Source: CAZGCA01 sp964524145 (GTDB taxonomy: Bacteria > Hydrogenedentota > CAZGCA01). Taken from it: DNA of 52,823 bases. The notes beneath the pieces are model-generated. The model searched no databases. It was given only the letters and a program-made list of their open reading frames with translations, and had not been told where the DNA came from. The stretch covers positions 1 to 52,823 of the forward strand of contig CAZGCA010000038.1 of NCBI GenBank assembly GCA_964524145.1, read 5' to 3'. Positions 43,123 to 50,194 of this stretch are shown here, piece by piece (the first letter of the stretch is position 1; every line of letters starts with the position of its first letter). Both the position numbers and the translations under genes were made by a program.

Positions 43123-45003
43123 TCACCCCTCCGGAAAGAGCATTGCCTCCATGTAGTGATCCTGGAACGACCGCAGGTCTGCCAGCTCGATGTGCTCGGT
43201 CGTCGCGGCAATCTCGCGTGCTTCGTCGCGGGCGCGTTGCGAAAGGAGCACGAGTTTAGCGCCGACACCCGCCGCGTTGCCGACGGCGCGTACCTTGCTT
43301 ATCGGGAATGGCGGCATGACACCTATCCGAATCGCGTTATGCGGATTGATGTAGTTGCCGAACGCTCCCGCCAGGTACACCTTGTCTATGGCCTCGTTCG
43401 AAACACCGAGCAACGATTTCAGGCATTCGATCCCTGCACGTATGGCTCCTTTGGCGAGCTGGACCTGGCGCACGTCGCGCTGGGTAAACATGAGCCGCTG
43501 GCTTTCATCCTCGTACAAAACGAAGGCGGGTTCGCCGTTGTTGTCGACGATGCGCTGCTGAATATCGCCGGGCAAGTGTTTCGTCGTCCCGGCGTCCGTG
43601 ACAATCCTGCCGCTCGGCTCAATAACCCCAAGCTCGAGCAGACCGGCAACAACGTCAACCACACCGCTGCCGCATATGCCGATGGGTTTCGCGTCCGCTA
43701 TCGTTTTGATGTGTACGCCGTCCCCGTCGAAACGCACTTTCTCTATAGCGCCTTGTGCCGCGCGCATGCCGCAGGAAAGCTCGGCACCTTCGAAGGCGGG
43801 ACCCGCCGCCGTCGAGCACGCGAGCATCCGCTCGCGTGACCCGAGCATGACCTCGCCGTTTGTCCCGATATCGATCGCCAGCTTGACCTTGTCAGCCTTG
43901 TGTAAGCCCGAGCTGAGTATGACACCAACGGAATCTGCGCCGACAAAGCTGCCTATGCACGGAACGGTACGTAGACGGGCACGCTGGTTCACCTTCAATC
44001 CGAGTTCTCCAGCCGTGACGTGTGCCGGCGCACGCACGACGGGCGCGTACGGTGCCAGCGCAAGATGCTTCGGCAATATGCCCAGAAAAAGGTGCACCAT
44101 CGTCGCGTTGCCAACCAATACCACCTCCCACACGTCGTCTGCAGCAGCGCCCGTTCTTTGCAGGAGCTCTCCCACGATTTCGTTCAGCGTGGCCATGATC
44201 TTCCCGTGCAACTTCGACAGACCAGCATCGTCCGTGCTGCAGAAGTTTATGCGTGAGATGGTGTCTGCGCCGAATACGTTCTGCGCGTTTAGCCGCGACG
44301 CAATGGCCACTTCGCGACCGGTCTCCAAATCGAGCAGCGACCCGACAACCGTTGTCGTGCCAATATCGACCGCCACCCCAAAGATGCGAGACGTCGCGTC
44401 CGTCAATCCCAAGACATCCCGCTCGGAATGGACGACGGAAAGCTCCGTACCGCTCCTCAACCGTTCCGGCAAGCTCCGGACAAGCTCGAGGTTGAACGAC
44501 CGGGTCTCAATCGCGCCGTCACACGCCGCCACGAGCACTTCGACGTCCGACGTCCTGGTCTCGTGAAGCGTCTCGCCAAGGTCGCCCACCATGAATTTCT
44601 TGCAAGGCGGTTCGAACTCCAGGTCGGCTTCCGGCATCATGCCCGACACGAGTATCTTGTGCAGATCGCTTTCGGCAAGCCTTAGCACCTCCGCCTCAAC
44701 GTCCCCTGCAACGCGGACCCTGCACGCCAGCCGCGTGCCGCCTTCGATCTCCTCGGGCAGAAGGAATTGCGCCTCCTCGTCCGTCGGCGGTTCCACCGCG
44801 CCCGTCACCCGGACCATGCACTTGCCGCAGAGCCCCAGTCCGCCGCACGGGCTGTCAACGTCCACACCGGCTGCCTCTGCGGCCTCGCGCAATGTCGCGC
44901 CAAGTGGTACCGAAACGCTCTGACTCGACGGACGAAACGTCACCGTAACCGCTTGCCGTCTCTTGCCGTCGTTGGGTCTGTCACCTTCATGTTGTAGTCT
45001 CAA
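43123..45003 (-). CDS. 2Fe-2S/ASKHA-domain protein (RACo-like, DUF4445)
   Basis: A ~626-aa protein with an N-terminal plant-type [2Fe-2S] ferredoxin domain (C-x5-C-x2-C at about residues 53-62 plus a fourth cysteine near 94). A linker follows, then a C-terminal ASKHA-fold ATPase domain with VAVDIGTTTVVGSLLDL, LVGNATMVHLFLGI, LAIDIGTNGEVMLG, GPAFEGAELSCGMRAA and LAGAFGNYI. Characterised relatives (RACo, RamA-like) use ATP to reduce corrinoid proteins. No corrinoid or methyltransferase gene is nearby, so its target is unknown. The TTG at 45003 has GAGGTG 7 bases upstream; a GTG at 44943 matches the usual family start. The choice is uncertain. Confidence 0.85.
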   Translation of the reverse strand: MRLQHEGDRPNDGKRRQAVTVTFRPSSQSVSVPLGATLREAAEAAGVDVDSPCGGLGLCGKCMVRVTGAVEPPTDEEAQFLLPEEIEGGTRLACRVRVAGDVEAEVLRLAESDLHKILVSGMMPEADLEFEPPCKKFMVGDLGETLHETRTSDVEVLVAACDGAIETRSFNLELVRSLPERLRSGTELSVVHSERDVLGLTDATSRIFGVAVDIGTTTVVGSLLDLETGREVAIASRLNAQNVFGADTISRINFCSTDDAGLSKLHGKIMATLNEIVGELLQRTGAAADDVWEVVLVGNATMVHLFLGILPKHLALAPYAPVVRAPAHVTAGELGLKVNQRARLRTVPCIGSFVGADSVGVILSSGLHKADKVKLAIDIGTNGEVMLGSRERMLACSTAAGPAFEGAELSCGMRAAQGAIEKVRFDGDGVHIKTIADAKPIGICGSGVVDVVAGLLELGVIEPSGRIVTDAGTTKHLPGDIQQRIVDNNGEPAFVLYEDESQRLMFTQRDVRQVQLAKGAIRAGIECLKSLLGVSNEAIDKVYLAGAFGNYINPHNAIRIGVMPPFPISKVRAVGNAAGVGAKLVLLSQRARDEAREIAATTEHIELADLRSFQDHYMEAMLFPEG

Positions 45004-45039
45004 ATCGACACCTCGTTCTCCAGACACACCTGTACCCCG

Positions 45040-45060
45040 CCAACCCGAAAAATCGGGTGG
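45040..45060. other. Stem-loop between dxs and the ASKHA gene
   Basis: CCAACCCGA and TCGGGTGG form an 8-base-pair stem with one bulge and a short A-rich loop (T-rich on the minus strand). No T-run follows on the minus strand, so it is not a standard terminator. It lies in the leader of the ASKHA gene, about 40 bases before its likely start. Confidence 0.35.
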
Positions 45061-45154
45061 CAGGCACAACAACCTCTTCGTTTCTAACGCCCCGGCTGAC
45101 TGAGCCTTAGATCCGGTTCAGCCGTCATTGAGCGACTCTTGACTTCGTGTGCCA

Positions 45155-47113
45155 CTACACCGGTTTGATGGCGACGGGTTGGCCCAAAATGGCGCGCAGC
45201 CGAGTCTCAACGCCAAGCGAATCGAGACCGCAGAGTTCCAAGAGCTTGCTTCGCGGCCCTTGCTCCACGTAGTCTTCCGGCAACGCTATCCTGTGCACCG
45301 TAATGCTGCCCAGAAGTCCCTCCCGCTCGAGCGACTCGATCACCGCGCTGCCAAACCCGCCTTCAAACACATGTTCCTCAATGGTTACGAGAGTATCGCA
45401 CTTGGCACAAAGAGTGTGAATCAACTCCAGATCGAGCGGTCTCACGAAGCGCGCGTCAGCCACGGTAGCGCCGATTCCGCCCTGCCTCATCTTGTCGGCG
45501 GCCTGCAGGGCCGGCCACACCATGCTCCCGACGGCAAGCACGGCAATATCTCCGCCCTCGACTAGTATCTCGCCCTTTCCGCGCTCGATCTCGCCCGCCG
45601 ACGACGTCGGCGGGATAGTCCCTTCGGGGCGTCCCCGGGGATATCGTACTGCAACCGGGCCGTCGTACCCTACCGCCCAACCCAACAGCCGTTTCAGTTC
45701 TTCGGTATCGCGTGGAGCCGCAAGCGTCATGTTCGGAGCGCTGCGCAGGTACGCAATATCGTATAGACCGTGATGCGTCGGGCCGTCTTCACCCACGAGG
45801 CCGGCACGGTCTACGGCGAACACGACAGGGAGTTTCTGCAGACACACGTCGTGGATTATCTGGTCGTAGGCGCGCTGGAGGAATGTCGAATACACCGCGA
45901 CCACCGGCCGCATCCCCTGGGATGCCATGCCCGCCGCAAACGACGTCGCATGCTGTTCGGCAATGCCCACGTCGTGGAACCGGTCCGGAAACGCCTCGGC
46001 AAACTTGGTCAACCCGGTACCCGGCGCCATCGCTGCGGTCATCGCCACTATGCGATCGTCATCCCGGGCAAGGTCTATCAGCGTTTCGGCAAACGCTTCG
46101 GTGTAGGTTTGCTCTGGCTGCCCCGGACGCCTGACGTGGTTCTCGCCGTTGATCTTCCCCGTGGCCACGTCGAACGGTTTCGCACCGTGATAGAACGCCG
46201 GGTCCCGTTCCGCAGGCTTGTACCCTTTGCCTTTGGTGGTCACGATGTGAAAGAGTATCGGACCGCGCAGATGCCGTATGTTCTCCAACGTGTTGATCAG
46301 AAGCTCTATGTTATGGCCTTCTATTGGACCGATGTATCTGAACCCGAGATGTTCAAAGAATGCGCCGGGCACTATCAGCGACTTGACGGTCTCCTCCAAC
46401 CGCTTGCCCACCCTGTGCAAACGGCTGCCAAGTCGTGGGATCTTTCGCACGATCTCCTCGACATCGGTCTTGGCACGGTTGTACACCGTGCTGCTGATGA
46501 TGCGGCTCAGGTAACCCGACAACGCACCGACGCTCGGCGATATCGACATCTCGTTATGGTTCAGTACAACAATCAGATCGGTCTTCGCGTCGCCTGCGTT
46601 GTTGAGCGCCTCGAACGCCATCCCGCCCGTCAGCGACCCGTCACCCAGAAACGCTATGACCTTGTAGTCTTGCTGCTGACAATCGCGCGCGTACGCCATG
46701 CCCAACGCAGCAGAGATCGACGTCGAGCTGTGGCCCGTGTTAAAGGTGTCGTACTCGCTCTCTTCTCGTTTCGGGAAACCGCTTAAACCGCCCAACTGTC
46801 TGAGGGTCTTGAACGTATCGCGACGGCCCGTCAGTATCTTGTGTGCATACGCCTGGTGGCCAACGTCCCATACTATCTTGTCCCGCGGCGTGTCAAACAC
46901 GCGGTGCAGCGCTATCGTCGCCTCGACCACGCCAAGACTCGACGCGAGATGCCCGCCGTTTCGCGACACCACCTCGATTATCTCGGCCCGCACCTCTTCG
47001 GCAAGCTGCCCGAGCTCTTCGTTGCTCAACTCCCGCAAATCGCGCGGGCTGTTGATCCGGGCAAGAACACCGCGGTCACCCTTCTTCTGTTCCTGAGATG
47101 AACCTTCTTTCAT
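45155..47113 (-). CDS. dxs: 1-deoxy-D-xylulose-5-phosphate synthase
   Basis: First enzyme of the MEP pathway: condenses pyruvate and glyceraldehyde 3-phosphate using thiamine diphosphate. The 652-aa protein has GGHLASSLGVVEATIALH, WDVGHQAYAHKILTGRRD, and the TPP motif GDGSLTGGMAFEALNNAG (157-174). YIGPIEGHN, GIAEQHATSFAAGMA and PTHHGLYDIAYLR follow later. The ATG overlaps the ispA stop as ATGA. The xseA-xseB-ispA-dxs order is widespread. Confidence 0.97.
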   Translation of the reverse strand: MKEGSSQEQKKGDRGVLARINSPRDLRELSNEELGQLAEEVRAEIIEVVSRNGGHLASSLGVVEATIALHRVFDTPRDKIVWDVGHQAYAHKILTGRRDTFKTLRQLGGLSGFPKREESEYDTFNTGHSSTSISAALGMAYARDCQQQDYKVIAFLGDGSLTGGMAFEALNNAGDAKTDLIVVLNHNEMSISPSVGALSGYLSRIISSTVYNRAKTDVEEIVRKIPRLGSRLHRVGKRLEETVKSLIVPGAFFEHLGFRYIGPIEGHNIELLINTLENIRHLRGPILFHIVTTKGKGYKPAERDPAFYHGAKPFDVATGKINGENHVRRPGQPEQTYTEAFAETLIDLARDDDRIVAMTAAMAPGTGLTKFAEAFPDRFHDVGIAEQHATSFAAGMASQGMRPVVAVYSTFLQRAYDQIIHDVCLQKLPVVFAVDRAGLVGEDGPTHHGLYDIAYLRSAPNMTLAAPRDTEELKRLLGWAVGYDGPVAVRYPRGRPEGTIPPTSSAGEIERGKGEILVEGGDIAVLAVGSMVWPALQAADKMRQGGIGATVADARFVRPLDLELIHTLCAKCDTLVTIEEHVFEGGFGSAVIESLEREGLLGSITVHRIALPEDYVEQGPRSKLLELCGLDSLGVETRLRAILGQPVAIKPV

Positions 47114-48000
47114 GAACTCCTGTCCACCACGAATCCCGCTATCGATCGTAGCGCGTCTGCAGACGGTCCAAATATCTCGAGGTCCGACGTTGCCGACTCG
47201 ATAAGTTGCGCAGCGCGCGCTTTCGATGCCTCCAAACCCAGCAGGGCCGGAAACGTTGCCTTGTGTTGGGCCGCGTCCTTGCCTGCCGTCTTGCCGAGGC
47301 TGGCTGTGTCGCCCTCGACGTCGAGCACGTCGTCAACTATCTGGAACGCCAGCCCCAGCTTCTCCGCGAATGCCGTGAGACAGGGCAACTGTTCGCCGGT
47401 CGCCCCGCTCAAGATGGCGGCCGCCCTCACCGCAACCGTTATTAGTGCTCCGGTCTTCTTCGAATGAAGCCGTCTCAGTTCGTCGATTGAAAGGTCCTTG
47501 CCTTCCGCTTCCAGGTCCAACACCTGGCCACCTACCATGCCTGCCGCGCCACTTGCTTCCGCTATCTCACGGGTGGCAGCGACCGCATCGGCACACTCCA
47601 CGCCGCTCATTGTCGCGTTCTCCGCGACCAGCCGGAACGCTTCGGTCAGCAACGCGTCGCCTGCAAGTATTGCTACCGCCTCGCCGAACACCTTGTGGCA
47701 CGTCGGTTTGCCCCGGCGCAGATCGTCGTCGTCCATGCTCGGCAGGTCGTCGTGTATCAGCGAGTAGGTGTGTATCATCTCCAGGGCGCACGCAGTCGGC
47801 ATCACTTGCTCGGGGTCGGCTTCGAGCGTTTCCGCTGTCGCTATCGCCAGTATGGGCCTCAACCGCTTACCCCCGGCGAACACGCTGTAGCGCATCGCTT
47901 CAAGGATGGTTTCCGGCACGGTTCCGTTCTGCTCGAGATAGCCATCCAGCGCCGCTTCAACCGCCCGCGCTTTCTCTTTCAGATAACCGCTTACGTCCAT
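47110..48000 (-). CDS. ispA: Polyprenyl (farnesyl/geranylgeranyl) diphosphate synthase
   Basis: Head-to-tail prenyltransferase of 296 aa. The first aspartate-rich motif is HDDLPSMDDDDLRRGKPT (84-93 core), and the second is DDVLD (223-227). FAGGKRLRP near the start binds isopentenyl diphosphate. The residues just before the first motif (MIHTYSLIHDD) suit C15-C20 products, but the exact chain length cannot be read with certainty. The ATG at 48000 is preferred over a TTG three codons upstream. Placed between xseB and dxs as in many bacteria. Confidence 0.93.
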   Translation of the reverse strand: MDVSGYLKEKARAVEAALDGYLEQNGTVPETILEAMRYSVFAGGKRLRPILAIATAETLEADPEQVMPTACALEMIHTYSLIHDDLPSMDDDDLRRGKPTCHKVFGEAVAILAGDALLTEAFRLVAENATMSGVECADAVAATREIAEASGAAGMVGGQVLDLEAEGKDLSIDELRRLHSKKTGALITVAVRAAAILSGATGEQLPCLTAFAEKLGLAFQIVDDVLDVEGDTASLGKTAGKDAAQHKATFPALLGLEASKARAAQLIESATSDLEIFGPSADALRSIAGFVVDRSS

Positions 48001-48029
48001 ACGCAGCAAGCTGCCTCGGCCTGACAGGC

Positions 48030-48350
48030 CTAGAACAACAGGTCCTCCTGTTGAGATTTGTCCGAGTCATCCTCTGCCTCTGGCTCGGGTTTCCCCTTCT
48101 TCTGTTTGCCTGGCTCAAACGGTTCGGGCTCGAGCGTACCGTCGGCCTTCTTGGTCAGTATCTCGATCTTCTTCTCGGCCTCTTTCAGCTTGGCCGAACA
48201 CAGACGGGTGAGCTTTATCCCCTCCTCGAACTTCGCGAGCGCATCCTCCAACGGCAGGCCGCCGTCTTCCAGCTCGCCAACTATTTTCTCGAGCTTGTCG
48301 AGCGCTTCTTCGAACTTGACCGCCTTGCTGCTCTTCTTACCTTGTGCCAT
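48030..48350 (-). CDS. xseB: Exonuclease VII small subunit
   Basis: A 106-aa XseB protein: the family core KFEEALDKLEKIVGELEDGGLPLEDALAKFEEGIKLTR...KLKEAEKKIEIL is intact. A longer charged C-terminal tail (Lys/Glu/Pro-rich, then acidic) makes it larger than the usual 70-80 aa. The ATG at 48350 shares a base with the xseA stop (TGATG). It works with XseA to degrade single-stranded DNA from either end. Confidence 0.94.
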   Translation of the reverse strand: MAQGKKSSKAVKFEEALDKLEKIVGELEDGGLPLEDALAKFEEGIKLTRLCSAKLKEAEKKIEILTKKADGTLEPEPFEPGKQKKGKPEPEAEDDSDKSQQEDLLF

Positions 48351-49717
48351 CACACTGTCCCCCCATCACCCGCATAGACCTTCTCGACCGCAAGCACAGC
48401 GCTGCCCTTGTGCATCTGGAGTCTCACCTTGTCGCGCGGCGCCAGCACCGACGCGTCGCGTACCAGCACCTTCTCGGGCAGCTTCCACGCCAGGCTGTAG
48501 CCGCGACCAAGCACCGCCAGCGGGCTCAGGCTCTCAAGCTTGTCCGCAAGCGCGGAGAGCGAGTTCCGCAGCGTGCCCGTCGCGTTACGCGCTGCCAGAT
48601 ACAGACGGCCGCGCCTGTCGAGCAACTGCTGCTCGCTGCGTCTGACCTCAGCCAGCGGGCTCAAAAAGGAAACCGCCGAGCCCAACCGGTCAAGCTTCGA
48701 CCTCCATTCTCCCAACAGCTCGTTAACGTTGCGGGAAAGGCTCAGGGAAAGCTCGTCGACATTCTGTTCGAGCTCCCTCACCCAATCTAACGGCCGCTTG
48801 AAAACATAACTGTTCGCGAGCATCTCGACCGACCGGCGCGCATCCGCGACCCGCTGCCCGACAGCCCCTGCCAGCCGCCTGCCGATTTGTTCGACGTTCT
48901 CGAGCATCGCGTCTCGTTCGCCAACGACAAGTTCTGCCGCCGCCGACGGCGTCGGCGCACGCAGGTCCGCGACAAAGTCGGCGATCGTGAAGTCTATCTC
49001 GTGCCCGACAGCGCTTATCACCGGTGTCCGGCACTCGTAGATCGCCCGGGCGACCATCTCCTCGTTGAACGCCCACAGGTCCTCGAGCGACCCGCCGCCT
49101 CTGCCGACTATCAGCACGTCCACGGCGCCCATCCGGTCCATATCGCGAACGGCCCCGGCGATCTCGGCTGCCGCACCTTCGCCCTGCACCAGAACCGGGC
49201 AAATGAGCACGTGTACGTTCGAGAAACGCCTGTCTATCACGTTCAATATGTCGCGTATCGCCGCGCCCGTGCTCGAAGTCACCACGCCAATACGCTGCGG
49301 CAGCACCGGCAGCGGCACCTTGTGAGCCGGGTCGAACAGCCCTTCCTTATCGAGCTTCTCCTTGAGCTGTTCGAACGCCAGCTGGAGCGCGCCGACACCT
49401 TTCGGCTCCAGCTCCTCGACGATTATCTGGTAGTTGCCGCGTCTCTCGTAGACCGAGACGCCGCCGCACACCACCACCGCCAACCCGTCCTCCGGCTCGA
49501 ACTTGAGCCGCAGGTTCCTGCCCTTGAACATGACCGCCGCGATCTGGCTCTCCTCGTCCTTCAGGGTGAAATACAGGTGCCCCGAGGCGGGCCGTCTCAA
49601 GTTCGATATCTCGCCCGCAACCCAGACCGGCGTGAACCGCTCTTCGAGAACGGATTTGATCCGCCGTGTCAGTTGGGTGACGGTGAGAACGGTGGTCTTC
49701 TCTTTCCCGCGACTCAT
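48350..49717 (-). CDS. xseA: Exonuclease VII large subunit
   Basis: A 455-aa XseA protein. The N-terminal OB fold has LTVTQLTRRIKSVLEERFTPVWVAGEISNLRRPASGHLYFTLKDEESQIAAVMF. The catalytic domain has VVTSSTGAAIRDILNVIDRRF, DVLIVGRGGGSLEDLWAFNEE and SAVGHEIDFTIADFVADLRAPTPSAAAEL. A long coiled-coil region follows, and a C-terminal segment (VLGRGYSLAWK) ends the protein. The ATG at 49717 gives the family N-terminus; the frame is open upstream but not homologous. It is the first gene of its run and lies behind a good promoter. Confidence 0.95.
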   Translation of the reverse strand: MSRGKEKTTVLTVTQLTRRIKSVLEERFTPVWVAGEISNLRRPASGHLYFTLKDEESQIAAVMFKGRNLRLKFEPEDGLAVVVCGGVSVYERRGNYQIIVEELEPKGVGALQLAFEQLKEKLDKEGLFDPAHKVPLPVLPQRIGVVTSSTGAAIRDILNVIDRRFSNVHVLICPVLVQGEGAAAEIAGAVRDMDRMGAVDVLIVGRGGGSLEDLWAFNEEMVARAIYECRTPVISAVGHEIDFTIADFVADLRAPTPSAAAELVVGERDAMLENVEQIGRRLAGAVGQRVADARRSVEMLANSYVFKRPLDWVRELEQNVDELSLSLSRNVNELLGEWRSKLDRLGSAVSFLSPLAEVRRSEQQLLDRRGRLYLAARNATGTLRNSLSALADKLESLSPLAVLGRGYSLAWKLPEKVLVRDASVLAPRDKVRLQMHKGSAVLAVEKVYAGDGGTV

Positions 49718-49763
49718 TGTGTAACCGTGCCCCGCAATAAACACACTTCCCCTTACTCTTTCC

Positions 49764-49792
49764 AGTATAGCATACCCCCCGGCCGCAAACAA
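49764..49792 (-). promoter_or_regulatory. Sigma70-like promoter of xseA
   Basis: On the minus strand, TTGTTT (complement of 49787-49792) and TATACT (complement of 49764-49769) are 17 bases apart. The -10 box is near-consensus and the -35 is weaker. Predicted initiation near 49757 gives a leader of about 40 bases before the xseA start. Confidence 0.5.
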
Positions 49793-50194
49793 GTTCGCGA
49801 TGAAGTCGCGGCCGCGCAACCCGGCACTGCCCCCTGCACCCAACCGCGTCCAAGAGAAAACAGCTCAATAGCGTCGCGAGAGACTCGTTAGAAATGTCCT
49901 CCGGTGCTCCGTTTTCCTGACGTTAGAGTAAGTAGTGCCTCCTGATGCGGGGAAGCAACCCGTGACAACGGCGTTTGCTCTCACTTAGTCCGTGGTACCG
50001 TTACTGGGGACAGATCACATTTATATAATATGGGCTCGTAAGGATGCACTCCGATGACCCTCGATCCACAAGTCTTGACAATATCTCCTAATGCGTGCCA
50101 TTATCGGTATAACGAAAGGTGAGGAGGAACTTCATCAAATCTTCTGTTACCCAAAGTGTTTCTGGGACGTTATGCAGAAGTGGGGAGAACACGC
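49793..50194. other. Divergent intergenic region
   Basis: This 400-base gap lies between the minus-strand xseA run and the plus-strand protease gene. No gene is visible in it. TATAAT occurs on the plus strand at 50024-50029, but the -35 position holds only TTACTG at 50001-50006. TTGACA occurs at 50075-50080 without a good -10 at normal spacing. GGTACCGTTACTGGGGACAG at 49994-50013 resembles short sequences I associate with dispersed REP-type elements, but only one copy is present. Confidence 0.4.

Noticed and set aside
43123..45003. Assigning the ASKHA protein to the Wood-Ljungdahl or methylotrophic corrinoid systems
   Set aside because: No partner gene is present in the window, so only the general family can be supported.
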